Positions 1 through 9,336 are shown, numbered from the stretch's first letter. The stretch: 22,705 nt of DNA from an uncultured Bacilli bacterium (GCA_944358755.1 CALVRY010000003.1:1-22705), one strand, 5' to 3'. Program-made: numbers and translations. Notes: generated by a model not told the origin, from the sequence alone.

Positions 1-2919
1 TTCAACTTCTTTAATACCTGCATTAACGATTTCTTTTGCAAGTTTTTCATCAATCATGGTGTTACCTTTAACGATAACTTCACCAGTTTCTGGGTGAATG
101 ACATCGTGACAAGAATATCTACCAATAAGTCTATCTTCTAAAGAGACAATGACTTGATTTTGAGCGGTATTAACGATATCTTTAACGATTGTTCCATGGT
201 CTGTGTGGCAATCTTCTTCTCTAACAATAACGTCTTGAGAGACATCAACAAGTCTACGAGTTAAATAACCTGAGTCAGCTGTTTTTAAAGCGGTATCAGC
301 ACCACCTTTTCTAGCACCGTGTGTACCAGTGAAGAATTCAGCGACGTTAAGACCTTCACGGAAACAAGATTTAACAGGAAGTTCGATAGTTTCACCACTA
401 GTTGAAGCCATAAGACCTCTCATACCCATAAGTTGAGCGAAGTTAGATTTACTACCTCTAGCACCAGAATTCCACATAATAAAGAGTGGATTTCTTCTAT
501 CTTTTGATAATGCGTCTTGAACATCATCTGCAACTTTTCCATTGACTTGGTTCCAAACGTCGACAACTTTTGCGTGACGCTCAGCATCAGTTAAGAAGCC
601 TTTATCGTATAATTTTTCAATACGAGCGACAACTTCATCGCCTTTTTTGATGAGTTCTTCTTTATCGCCAACAACATAAATATCACTAATTGCGACAGTT
701 AAGCCACTAATTGTTGAATATTTATAACCTTGGTCTTTGATTTTATCAAGAACGGCTGAGGTTTTTGTTGTGCCATAAACTTGATACACTTCATTAATAA
801 TTGAAGTAATTTGTTTTTTACCAATTGGTTCTTTTGTTTTCATTGAAGCAATATATTCAGGAATATTTGTGCCTTTTGGAACGAAAAATTCTATTTTATT
901 GCCTTTTAAGTTTTCGCTACTCACATCGTTAATATATGGGAAGTCACTTGGGAAAGCGAAGTTAAAGATAACTTTACCAACGGTTGTAATTAAGTAAGAA
1001 TTGTTCATTTCTTCAGTAAAAGATTTTCTCTTCATTTCTCTTCCAGGAAGAGCAATTCTATTATGTAAATGGACTTCGCCAAGTTCATAAGCTTTGTAAC
1101 ATTCATTAATATCTTTAAAAACTTTTCCTTCCATTGAAGCATATTTACGATATTGTTGAGCTCTTTCTGTGTCGCCAACTTTATCGAATTTTTCAGCTTG
1201 TTTAAGGAAGTCTTCTTTACTAGCTTCCATTGTAAGATAGTAGTTACCAATTAAGATATCTTGAGATGGAGTAACAATTGGTTTTCCATCTTTTGGTGCA
1301 AGAATGTTATTGCTTGCAAGCATTAAATCGAGAGCTTCTTCTTGAGCAGCTTTTGATAAAGGAACGTGAACTGCCATTTGGTCACCATCGAAGTCAGCGT
1401 TAAATCCAGTACAAACGAGTGGGTGAAGTCTAATAGCTCTTCCTTCAACAAGTATTGGTTGGAAAGCTTGGATACCAAGTCTATGAAGTGTTGGAGCACG
1501 GTTTAATAAAACTGGGTGTTCAGAAATAATTTTTTCAACAACATCGTAGACATCGCTATCTTTTGCATCAATCTTTTTATCAGCTTGTCTATGTAATAAA
1601 CATTTACCTTCTTTAATTAAAACAGCAGCGATATATGGTCTAAGTAAGTTAATAGCCATTTCTCTAGGGAGACCACATTGATACATCTTTAAAGTTGGAC
1701 CAATTGCGATAACACTACGACCAGAGTAATCGACTCTCTTACCAAGTAAATTTTGTCTAAATCTACCTTGTTTACCCTTTAAGGCACCACTTAATGATTT
1801 AAGAGGTCTACCATTTGGGCCAGTAACAGGTTTACCATTTCTTCTACCATTATCAATTAAAGCATCAACTGCTTCTTGGAGCATTCTCTTTTCGTTCATT
1901 AAGATGACGTAAGGTGCACCAAGATCGATTAATTTCTTTAATCTATTGTTACGAGTAATAATTCTTCTATATAAATCATTTAAATCACTAGTTGCAAATC
2001 TTCCGCCATCAAGTTGAAGCATTGGTCTTAAATCTGGTGGTATAACAGGAAGAGCATCTAAAATCATCCATTCTGGTTTGTTGTTTGATTTTCTAAAAGC
2101 ATCTAAAACTTCAAGTCTTTTGATGAGTTTTTGAAGTTTTTGACCACTTGCGCCCTTAATTTCTTTGCTTACTTTAGTGAATTCGCCTTCAACTAAAACA
2201 TCATTTCCTTCTTCATCTTTTGTTCTAACATCATTAATTTGAACTTCTTTAAGAAGTCTTTTGATAGCTTCAGCACCTTCACCAAATTCTGCTCCAGTGT
2301 GGAAAGAGATAAATTCGGCACAAGAGAAGAAATCAAAAGGATCATTTGGATTATTTAATCTTTCTAAAAGTTCTTGAGCTTTAGTATGTTCGAAAGATTC
2401 TTTATCTAAAGTTTCATCAATTTCTTTAATTGCGACGATGAAAGTTTCTCTACCAATTCTATCGTCTAAGAATTGCTTATAATATAAAGATTTACAGTTA
2501 CCTGGATTTAAACAGATATGGGCACTGAAATAAATTACTTCTTCAAGTGCCTTTGGAGAAACATCAAGAACAAGACCCATTCTTGAAGGGATACCTTTTA
2601 AATACCAGATGTGGGAACAAGGTGATGCAAGTTCAATATGTCCCATTCTTTCTCTTCTAACTTCTTTAGAAATAACTTCAACGCCACATTTTTCACAAAC
2701 GACACCTGCATATCTTATCTTTTTATATTTTCCACAATGACATTCATAATCTTTGCTAGGACCAAAGATTTTTTCGCAGAATAAGCCATCCATTTCTGGT
2801 TTTTGACTACGGTAGTTAATGGTTTCAGGTTTTGTAACTTCACCATGAGACCATTCTCTAATTTTTTCAGGAGATGCTAGACCAACTTTAATGCTAGCTA
2901 ATTTTTCTACATCAAACAC
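1..2919 (-). CDS. rpoC: DNA-directed RNA polymerase subunit beta' (3' end cut by window)
   Basis: Beta' subunit of RNA polymerase, which carries the catalytic Mg. The frame is open for 973 codons and leaves the window at base 1, so the C-terminal part with the trigger loop is missing. Seen: the N-terminal zinc site C60/C62/C75/C78, the catalytic NADFDGD motif at residues 507-513 (Asp509, 511, 513), the bridge-helix region (LNVAEFFTGTHGARKGG) near 850-885, and the first Cys of the second zinc site at C904. No in-frame stop occurs. I chose GTG at 2917-2919 because an AGGGAGGA ribosome site lies just upstream and the product begins VFDVEKLASIKVGLASPEKI, a normal beta' start. The gap to the rpoB stop is only 14 bp, so the two are co-transcribed. 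About 25-35 residues around 561-600 appear extra compared with Bacillus. Identity is certain. Confidence 0.97.
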   Translation of the reverse strand, partial: MFDVEKLASIKVGLASPEKIREWSHGEVTKPETINYRSQKPEMDGLFCEKIFGPSKDYECHCGKYKKIRYAGVVCEKCGVEVISKEVRRERMGHIELASPCSHIWYLKGIPSRMGLVLDVSPKALEEVIYFSAHICLNPGNCKSLYYKQFLDDRIGRETFIVAIKEIDETLDKESFEHTKAQELLERLNNPNDPFDFFSCAEFISFHTGAEFGEGAEAIKRLLKEVQINDVRTKDEEGNDVLVEGEFTKVSKEIKGASGQKLQKLIKRLEVLDAFRKSNNKPEWMILDALPVIPPDLRPMLQLDGGRFATSDLNDLYRRIITRNNRLKKLIDLGAPYVILMNEKRMLQEAVDALIDNGRRNGKPVTGPNGRPLKSLSGALKGKQGRFRQNLLGKRVDYSGRSVIAIGPTLKMYQCGLPREMAINLLRPYIAAVLIKEGKCLLHRQADKKIDAKDSDVYDVVEKIISEHPVLLNRAPTLHRLGIQAFQPILVEGRAIRLHPLVCTGFNADFDGDQMAVHVPLSKAAQEEALDLMLASNNILAPKDGKPIVTPSQDILIGNYYLTMEASKEDFLKQAEKFDKVGDTERAQQYRKYASMEGKVFKDINECYKAYELGEVHLHNRIALPGREMKRKSFTEEMNNSYLITTVGKVIFNFAFPSDFPYINDVSSENLKGNKIEFFVPKGTNIPEYIASMKTKEPIGKKQITSIINEVYQVYGTTKTSAVLDKIKDQGYKYSTISGLTVAISDIYVVGDKEELIKKGDEVVARIEKLYDKGFLTDAERHAKVVDVWNQVNGKVADDVQDALSKDRRNPLFIMWNSGARGSKSNFAQLMGMRGLMASTSGETIELPVKSCFREGLNVAEFFTGTHGARKGGADTALKTADSGYLTRRLVDVSQDVIVREEDCHTDHGTIVKDIVNTAQNQVIVSLEDRLIGRYSCHDVIHPETGEVIVKGNTMIDEKLAKEIVNAGIKEVE

Positions 2920-2933
2920 GATTTAATCCTCCC

Positions 2934-5900
2934 TTAATTAAATAAGTCATCGATTGTTTCAACTCCATCAAAATTAGAGTTGTCTTCTTCTGACATTAAG
3001 CTATTTCTTTCACTAGAAGATTCACTTCCGATATTTCTAAGTGATTTTAAACTACGTTGCTCTTCTTGTTGAGTTTGTCTTGCAAGAGAATCCATATCAA
3101 CAATCTTGCCATCTTTTGAGAAGAGTTCAACATCCATTCCAAGACCCATAAGTTCTTTAGTTAAAACTTTGAAAGCTTCTGGAATAGATGGTTTTGGAAG
3201 TGGTCTACCTTTGATGATAGATTCATAAGCTTTTCTTCTTCCAACACGGTCATCAGATTTAATAGTCATCATTTCTTGGAGAATGTTAGCTGCGCCATAT
3301 GCTTCTAGTGCCCAAACTTCCATTTCACCAAATCTTTGACCACCATTTTGTGCCTTACCTCCAAGTGGTTGTTGTGTAACCATTGAATATGGTCCAGTGG
3401 CACGAGCGTGAAGTTTATCATCAACCATGTGAACAAGTTTAATCATATACATGACGCCAACGTTGATTCTGTCATCAAATTTTTCACCTGTTCTACCATC
3501 ATAAAGGGTATATTTTCCATCACTTGGCATTTTTGCTTCGTTCATAAGTTCATTGATTTCATCGTTTGAGATGCCATCAAAAACTGGAGTTGCAATTTTT
3601 AAACCACCAAGTGCTTTACAAGCCATACCTAAATGGACTTCAAGAATTTGTCCAATGTTCATACGGGATGGAACACCTTGTGGGTTAAGTAAAATATCAA
3701 CTGGTGTACCATCTGGAAGGAATGGCATATCTTCTACAGGAACGATACGTGAGATAACACCTTTGTTACCATGACGTCCTGACATCTTATCACCTTCAGA
3801 AATCTTTCTCTTTTGAGCGACGTAAACTCTAACTTTAATGTTAACGCCTGGAGAAAGTTCATCTTTGTTTTCGCGAGTAAAGACTTTAACATCAAGAACA
3901 GTACCAGCTCCGCCATGAGGAACTCTTAAAGATGTATCTTTTCCATCTTTTGATTTATCACCAAAGATAGCATCAAGTAATTTTTGATCTGGAGAAGGTT
4001 CGCTTGTGCCTTTTGGAGTGACTTTTCCAACAAGGATATCACCTTCTTTAACATCAGTTCCTGGGAAGACGATACCTCTTTCATCGAGGTGTGCCTTAGC
4101 ATCAAGTCCGATGTTAGGAACATCTGGAGTTAAATATTCTTTTCCGTTTTTAGTATCTCTACATTCAATTTCATAACTTTCGATATGAATTGTGGTATAA
4201 ACATCATCTTTAACAAGTCTTTCACTCATGATGACAGCGTCTTCATAGTTTAAACCTTCCCAAGTCATAAATGCGACTACGACGTTTTGACCAAGAGCAA
4301 GATCGCCATTTTCCATAGATGGACCATCAGCGATGAGTTGGCCTTTTTTAATTTTTTGACCGACTTTGACGATGCTTTTTTGATTAATACAAGTCCCGTT
4401 ATTACTTCTTTCGTATTTTTGTAAGTGATATGTTCTTTCACCTTCTTCTTCTTGAACTCTAATTGTTAAAGAATCGGTGTAAGTTACAATACCATCATTT
4501 ACAGCAACAACTGCAAGTCCACAATCGTGAGCAATCTTGTGTTCAAGTCCTGTTCCAACATATGGAGCATGTGGTCTTAAAAGAGGTAATGCTTGTCTTT
4601 GCATGTTAGCACCCATTAAAGCACGGGTGTTATCATCATTTTCAAGGAAAGGGATACAGGCTGCAGCAACAGAAACGATTTGCATTGGAGATTCATCAAT
4701 GTAATCGACGTCTTTTCTATCAGCAAGAATGTTCTTTCCATTATATCTAGCAACAATCTTTTCATTTGCAAGTTTATTTCCAACAATATCTTCTTTTGTT
4801 GCTTGAGCAATGACGTGATTGTTTTCTTCATCAGCACTTAAATAAACTGTTTTTCAGTAATTGTGCCATTTTCTTTATCGACAATTCTATATGGTGTTTC
4901 AATAAAGCCATATTTATTAATTTTTGCGTAAGTTGCAAGGTTATTAATTAAACCAATGTTTTGTCCTTCAGGAGTTTCAATAGGACAGATTCTACCATAG
5001 TGAGTAAAGTGAACATCTCTAACTTCCATACTTGCTCTATCACGAGTTAAACCACCTGGACCTAAAGCTGAAATTCTACGTTTGTTAGCAAGTTCAGCAA
5101 GTGGGTTAGTTTGATCCATGAATTGAGAAAGTTGGGAAGAAGCAAAGAATTCACGAATCGCACTTGCAAGAGGTTTGATATTGATTAAAGATTTTGGAGA
5201 ATCTTTTGTTTCAGTACCAGTTGTAACACTCATCTTTTGAGTGATATTTTTAGCCATCTTGGTAAGACCAATTCTGAATTGAGTTTGAATAAGTTCACCA
5301 ACGCATCTAATACGTCTATTGGATAAGTTATCGATATCATCAACATTTCCAAATCCATCCATTAAATTCATGAAATAGCTGAAAATTGCGAGCATATCGC
5401 TAACTGTAACTCTTGAAACTGTTAAGTTAAGATCAGTACCAATAACATTAGAAACAACATCTTTCTTTTCGTTTGTAAAGACCTTAACCATGTTCACACT
5501 ACCAAATTCATCAAGTTTTTTGTTTATATTGATGTCGTAACGGTGTGCACCATTTTCGAAGAATTCTTCATCTTGAAGTGCATCAACCATTTCCTTGGTT
5601 AAAAGTGTGCCTTTTGTATATTTGATTTCGCCATCAGCACTTACAAGGTTTTCAGCAAGAATTCTGTTTTCAAGTCTGTTGTAAATGCCAAGTTTTTTAG
5701 CATATTTAAAACGACCAGCTCTACCTAAATCATAACGTTTTGCATCAAAGAATTTTTGAATTAAGAAAGTGTGAACACCTTCATCAGTAATAGGTTCGCC
5801 TGGTTTTAATTTTCTAAAGATTTCTTTTAATGCTTTAAGTGAAGATTTTGTATCTTGATCTTTACTTAAAGTTAATCTTAATGATTCTCTATCACCAAAA

Positions 5901-6532
5901 AGTGAGACTAAATCCTCTTCTTTTTCAATGCCAAGAGCTTTTAATAAAACTGTGGCTGGCATTTTTCTTTGACGATCAATTCTAACCCATAAATAACCTT
6001 TAACATCGCTTTCAAATTCAAGCCATGTTCCACGAGCTGGAATTAAATCGGCATTGTAAATATATTTACCAAATTTGTTATCAAATGTTTTTGATAAATA
6101 AGCACCTGGTGATCTAACGATTTGAGAAACAATAACTCTTTCTGCACCATTGACAATGAATGTTCCACTATCAGTCATAAGTGGAATATCGCCCATAAAG
6201 ACATCACTATCAACAAATTCACCAGTTTCTTTAAAAAGTAAACGTAAATTAACTGTTAATGGTGCGCTATAAGTTAAATCTTTCTCTTTGCATTCTAAAA
6301 ATGAATGCTTAGGAGCATCAAGATGGAATGAATTGTAAACAATTGACATTGTTCCGCCATAATTTTCAATTGGGAAGACATCTTTAAAGACTTCGTCAAT
6401 TCCATCTTTTAGGAAGTTTTTGTAAGATTCAGTTTGAATTTCAACAAGATAAGGTAATTCGAGTGTACCACCAATCTTAGAGAAATTTATACGATCGTTG
6501 TTAATCTTTGGGTAATCCTTATAAGATTTCAT
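2934..6532 (-). CDS. rpoB: DNA-directed RNA polymerase subunit beta, interrupted by a one-base frameshift
   Basis: Beta subunit of RNA polymerase, about 1199 residues if the frame is restored. The first part (4838-6532, 564 codons) ends in TAA right after the segment NGTITEK. The conserved continuation (TVYLSADEENNHVIAQA, then the IPFLENDD and NYEDAVIMSERLV motifs) follows in the -1 frame and runs to the stop at 2934-2936. One extra A in the A5 run (plus-strand T run 4850-4854) would join the parts perfectly, so the gene is probably intact in the cell. Also seen are GDKMSGRHGNKG and a Ser/Glu-rich tail ending in DDLFN. Start ATG 6530-6532 has an AAGGAGAA site. The rifampicin region is residues 464-490, with Asn483 where most bacteria have His. 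The gene lies 15 bp after ybxB and shares a transcript with rpoC. Confidence 0.95.
4838..4858 (-). other. Frameshift site in rpoB
   Basis: The upstream rpoB frame reads ACT GAA AAA CAG TTT ATT TAA here, while the conserved beta sequence needs GAA AAA ACA GTT TAT TTA. A single A missing from the homopolymer at 4850-4854 explains everything. The downstream frame has a TGA immediately before the join, so it cannot be an independent gene with a natural start; the first ATG (Met at 4685) lies inside conserved sequence. Confidence 0.9.
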
Positions 6533-6547
6533 CTAATACTTCTCCTT

Positions 6548-7138
6548 CTACAAACATTCGATTACGAAATATCCTTTTTCTCTATCAATAATCTCAACCG
6601 AGTTAAATAGAGTTTTTAGATAATCGATATGGGAATAGGCTCCTTTATCTTTTCGAATGACAATATAAAGTTTCCCCTTTTCATTTAAATGTTCCTTACT
6701 ATCTTTATATAAAGAGTAGATTTTTTCCTTACCTACCGAGATAGGTGGATTGAACAATATAAAGTCAAATGTCCCATGTAATATTAAGTAGCCGTCACTT
6801 AGAGAGCATTTACCATCCAAATCGTATTGCCTTAAGTTTCTACTAGTTAGTTCTACGCATTTAGGATTGACATCAGAACAGGTAATTTCGATTTTATCCT
6901 TTAAGAATAATTTAAGCGAAACGCCAACTGCTCCATATCCACATCCAAGGTCAAGAACTTTACCGCATAAATTTTGTGATAAAAGTGTTTTTATGAAAAA
7001 CAAACTTCCTTTATCAATTGCCTTATTCGAGAAGACTCCTGAGTCGGTTTCAAGAACAATTTCTTGGTCAAATAACGTAAACTTAATGTGCCTTTCATGA
7101 CTTTTTAAGTTTGGATCAAATGTAAAATAATGACTCAT
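6548..7138 (-). CDS. ybxB: RsmC/YbxB-type SAM-dependent methyltransferase
   Basis: A 196-residue class I methyltransferase of the small MTS-domain (RsmC-like) family, a probable rRNA guanine N2-methyltransferase. Seen: the SAM-binding glycine motif LDLGCGYGAVGVSL near residues 62-75, an acidic loop CSDVNPKCVELT (motif II), and the catalytic FNPPI motif near 130, typical of N-methyltransferases acting on exocyclic amines. Length matches YbxB of Bacillus, which also sits between rplL and rpoB, so position and sequence agree. It follows a hairpin with a U-run that ends the rplL transcript in part or whole, and precedes rpoB by 15 bp. The start ATG has only a weak upstream ribosome site. The exact rRNA target cannot be read from the sequence. 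Confidence 0.9.
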   Translation of the reverse strand: MSHYFTFDPNLKSHERHIKFTLFDQEIVLETDSGVFSNKAIDKGSLFFIKTLLSQNLCGKVLDLGCGYGAVGVSLKLFLKDKIEITCSDVNPKCVELTSRNLRQYDLDGKCSLSDGYLILHGTFDFILFNPPISVGKEKIYSLYKDSKEHLNEKGKLYIVIRKDKGAYSHIDYLKTLFNSVEIIDREKGYFVIECL

Positions 7139-7158
7139 TTTATCAACTATAAATAGGC

Positions 7159-7187
7159 AAAAACCTGCTCTACAAAGTAGAGCAGGT
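7159..7187 (-). terminator. Intrinsic terminator or attenuator between rplL and ybxB-rpoB-rpoC
   Basis: A perfect 11-bp stem (ACCTGCTCTAC with GTAGAGCAGGT, 7163-7173 and 7177-7187) with a 3-base loop is followed on the minus strand by a run of five T. It lies 22 bp after the rplL stop. Since no strong promoter is evident before ybxB, it probably lets some polymerase through, as the rplL-rpoB attenuator does in E. coli; that part is inference. Confidence 0.88.
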
Positions 7188-7209
7188 ATAATTTAAATTT
7201 CTCTTTAAA

Positions 7210-7581
7210 CTATTTAATTTCAACTTGAGCACCAGCAGCTTCCAATGCTTTCTTGTGTTCTTCTGCTTCAACAGGTGAAATGTGTTCTTTAACAACACTT
7301 GGAGCAGCATCAACAAGTTTCTTAGCATCCATTAAGCCTAAACCAGTGATAGCTTGAACTGCTTTAATTGTAGCAACTTTGTTCATACCACAAGCTTTTA
7401 AAGTTAATGTAACTTCTGTTGGTCCTTTCTTTTCTTCTTCAGCTGGAGCTGCAGCAGCTGCAACTGGAGCAGCAGCAGTAACACCAAATTCGTTTTCAAT
7501 TGCTTTAACGAGTTCATTTAATTCAACAACTGTCATTTCTTTAACAGCAGCGATAATTTCTTCATTTGTTAATTTTGCCAT
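7210..7581 (-). CDS. rplL: 50S ribosomal protein L7/L12
   Basis: Stalk protein of the large subunit that recruits and activates translation GTPases (EF-G, EF-Tu, IF2). The 123-residue product has the N-terminal dimerisation segment (about 1-32), an Ala/Pro/Glu hinge (AAAPVAAAAAPAEEEKKG, about 38-55) and the C-terminal domain (EVTLTLKACGMNKVATIKAV and following), all of normal length. I placed the start at ATG 7579-7581 (MAKLTNEE) because an in-frame ATG 15 bases earlier would put the GGAGG ribosome site inside the coding sequence. It follows rplJ by 31 bp and is presumably translated more strongly than rplJ to give multiple copies per ribosome. Confidence 0.97.
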   Translation of the reverse strand: MAKLTNEEIIAAVKEMTVVELNELVKAIENEFGVTAAAPVAAAAAPAEEEKKGPTEVTLTLKACGMNKVATIKAVQAITGLGLMDAKKLVDAAPSVVKEHISPVEAEEHKKALEAAGAQVEIK

Positions 7582-7612
7582 TTTTCTTTCCTCCATTTAA
7601 TTAATCAGCAAA

Positions 7613-8101
7613 CTATTTCTTTTCTGAGACTTGGCTTAATGAGTAAGCTAAATTTCTCATAGGAGCTTGTAATACACTTAAAAGCATAGAAACAAGACCT
7701 TCTTTTGATGGTAATGCAGCGATTTGTTTAACATAATCAGCATCACATACCTTGTTTTCGATGATTCCACCTTTAATTGAGAAAGCATCGTACTTTTTAG
7801 CAAATTTTGCGACAGATCTTAATGAGCCATTTGTGTAATCTTCAAAAAAGATATACATATTTGGTCCAGAGAGATATTCGTCAAAATCTTTGTGGTCGCA
7901 ACTTTCAGCAGCTCTTGTAACAAGTGAATTCTTGTAAACAGTAGCAACTGCGTTCTTTTCTCTTAAATCTCTTCTTAATGTTGTGATTTCATCAACTGTA
8001 AGTCCGCGGTATTCGCAAACAACTGTTGCTGCACTCTTTTTCATTAAGTCGGAGATTTCGTTAACCACAGCTTCTTTTTGCTTCAAGATACTTTGATTCA
8101 T
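7613..8101 (-). CDS. rplJ: 50S ribosomal protein L10
   Basis: L10, the base of the L7/L12 stalk, binds 23S rRNA through its N-terminal domain and carries L12 dimers on its C-terminal helix. The 162-residue product shows the typical opening (QKEAVVNEISDLMKKSAATVV) and the CEYRGLTVDEITTLRRDLR and YKNSLVTRA segments. The C-terminal helix (SMLLSVLQAPMRNLAYSLSQ) is the L12-binding part. ATG 8099-8101 is preceded by a strong AAGGAGGT site. The preceding 130 bases form an L10 leader, so translation is probably repressed by the L10-L12 complex. Confidence 0.96.
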   Translation of the reverse strand: MNQSILKQKEAVVNEISDLMKKSAATVVCEYRGLTVDEITTLRRDLREKNAVATVYKNSLVTRAAESCDHKDFDEYLSGPNMYIFFEDYTNGSLRSVAKFAKKYDAFSIKGGIIENKVCDADYVKQIAALPSKEGLVSMLLSVLQAPMRNLAYSLSQVSEKK

Positions 8102-8222
8102 CTTTTACCTCCTTAATATATTTCGAGGCCAAATATACATGAGGATCTTATATTAAGTTTAACCTCGGTAACATAATTAAGACTTTCGTCCGTTACTGTC
8201 TTTGGTATATTTTGCCTACTAA
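8102..8222 (-). promoter_or_regulatory. L10 (rplJ) autoregulatory leader
   Basis: The rplA-rplJ spacer read on the minus strand holds the elements of the Firmicutes L10 leader: ACCAAAGACAGTAACGG, a GAC-GAAA-GTC tetraloop hairpin, a pairing GTAAC/GTTAC arm, and the conserved CCGAGGTT segment. Just before the start codon a second hairpin (TATATTT with AAATATA, 8117-8123 and 8131-8137) sits 2 bp from the AAGGAGG site and could control access to it. Known role of the family: binding of the L10-L12 complex lowers rplJ-rplL expression. Assignment rests on motif recognition, not on a covariance search. Confidence 0.8.
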
Positions 8223-8232
8223 ACTAATTTAA

Positions 8233-8907
8233 CTAAAATTGAACTTTAATTGATGGTCCCATAGTTGTTGCGATATAGCAGGAAAGGATGTAATTTCCTT
8301 TAACAACTGATGGTCTAACTTTGATGATTTGGTTGATAAGTGTTTGGACGTTTTCTTCAAGTTTGGCTGCGTCGAAGCTAACTTTGCCTACGCCAACGTT
8401 AACGTTTCCATCTTTATCAGCTCTGTATTCAACTTTACCAGCTTTAAGTTCTTTAACCATTTTTGCAATGTCTGGTCCGACTGTGCCAGTTTTTGGGTTT
8501 GGCATTAAACCTTTAGGACCTAAAACTCTACCATTTTTACCAATTTCACCCATCATTTCAGGTGTTGCACACATTACATCGAAATCAAACCATTTTTCTG
8601 TAACGATCTTTTCGAGTAATTCTTTTCCGCCAGCGTAATCTGCGCCTGCTTCTTTAGCTGCATCTGCTTTTGAAGTAATTGCAACGACTCTAACATTTTT
8701 ACCTGTACCATGAGGAAGAATAACTGTTCCTCTAACTTGTTGATCAGCTTTTTTAGTATTGATGTTAAGTTTCATCGAAACTGCAACAGTAGCATCAAAT
8801 TTTGTAGTTGAAGTTTTTGCGATTAATTCACATGCTTCGTGAACTGAATAAACTTTGCTCTTATCGATTAACTTAAGGGCTGCTTCGTATTTCTTTCCGT
8901 GTTTCAT
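8233..8907 (-). CDS. rplA: 50S ribosomal protein L1
   Basis: L1 of the mobile stalk beside the E site, which helps release deacylated tRNA. The 224-residue product has the normal length and conserved segments: KFDATVAVSMKLNIN, VRGTVILPHGTGK, MCATPEMMGEIGKNGRVLGP, KGLMPNPKTGTV and the C-terminal YILSCYIATTMGPSIKV. ATG 8905-8907 has a GGAGGG site; another ATG lies between that site and the start but is followed at once by TAA. The gene is 15 bp from rplK, so both are on one transcript. L1 usually represses its own operon through the leader upstream of rplK. Confidence 0.97.
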   Translation of the reverse strand: MKHGKKYEAALKLIDKSKVYSVHEACELIAKTSTTKFDATVAVSMKLNINTKKADQQVRGTVILPHGTGKNVRVVAITSKADAAKEAGADYAGGKELLEKIVTEKWFDFDVMCATPEMMGEIGKNGRVLGPKGLMPNPKTGTVGPDIAKMVKELKAGKVEYRADKDGNVNVGVGKVSFDAAKLEENVQTLINQIIKVRPSVVKGNYILSCYIATTMGPSIKVQF

Positions 8908-8922
8908 TTACATTCCCTCCAA

Positions 8923-9336
8923 TTAATCAACGACTTCAATGCCCATATTACGAGCACTGCCTTCAACGATTTTGATAGCTGATTCAATGTCATTAGCATT
9001 TAAATCAGGCATTTTGTATTCAGCGATTTTCTTAATTTGTTCTTTTGTTACTTTACCAACTTTTGTTGTTTTAGCATTAGCACTTCCTTTTGAAATGCCG
9101 GCTGCTTTAAGAAGTAATCCAGTAACTGGGGAAGTTTTAATTTCCATGCTGAATGTTTTGTCTTCGTAAGCTGTAATGATAACAGGGACAACTTCACCCT
9201 TTCTGTCGGCTGTTTTTGCGTTAAATTCTGTACAGAATTTTGGCATAACAACACCAGCGCTAGCTAATTTTGGTCCTGGTTTAGCTTCACCACCAGGAAG
9301 TTCCATCTTAACTACCTTTGCGACTCTTTTTGCCAT
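8923..9336 (-). CDS. rplK: 50S ribosomal protein L11 with a shortened N-terminal proline loop
   Basis: L11 forms the GTPase-associated centre with 23S rRNA helices 43-44, contacts EF-G and is needed for the RelA stringent response. The 137-residue product matches the family well from MPKFCTEFNAKTADRKG onward (PVIITAYEDKTFSMEIKT, KIAEYKMPDLNANDIESA, GSARNMGIEV). The normally near-invariant segment PAPPVGPALGQAGVNI reads GEAKPGPKLASAGVVM, about four residues shorter and without the PPVGPALGQ core. That loop is the thiostrepton and EF-G contact region. From memory, Mycoplasma L11 proteins have a similar AKPG...LA form. Start ATG 9334-9336 has AAAGGAGA upstream. First gene of the rplK-rplA transcript. 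Confidence 0.96.
   Translation of the reverse strand: MAKRVAKVVKMELPGGEAKPGPKLASAGVVMPKFCTEFNAKTADRKGEVVPVIITAYEDKTFSMEIKTSPVTGLLLKAAGISKGSANAKTTKVGKVTKEQIKKIAEYKMPDLNANDIESAIKIVEGSARNMGIEVVD

Noticed and set aside
1032..1250. 72-aa minus-strand frame inside rpoC
   Set aside because: It lies out of frame within conserved beta' coding sequence, with no ribosome site.
7379..7600. Plus-strand open frame, Ala-rich, opposite rplL
   Set aside because: It is the mirror of the Ala/Pro hinge codons of L7/L12 and has no ribosome site or family features; likewise the other frames opposite rpoB, rplA, rplK, cysS and rlmB.
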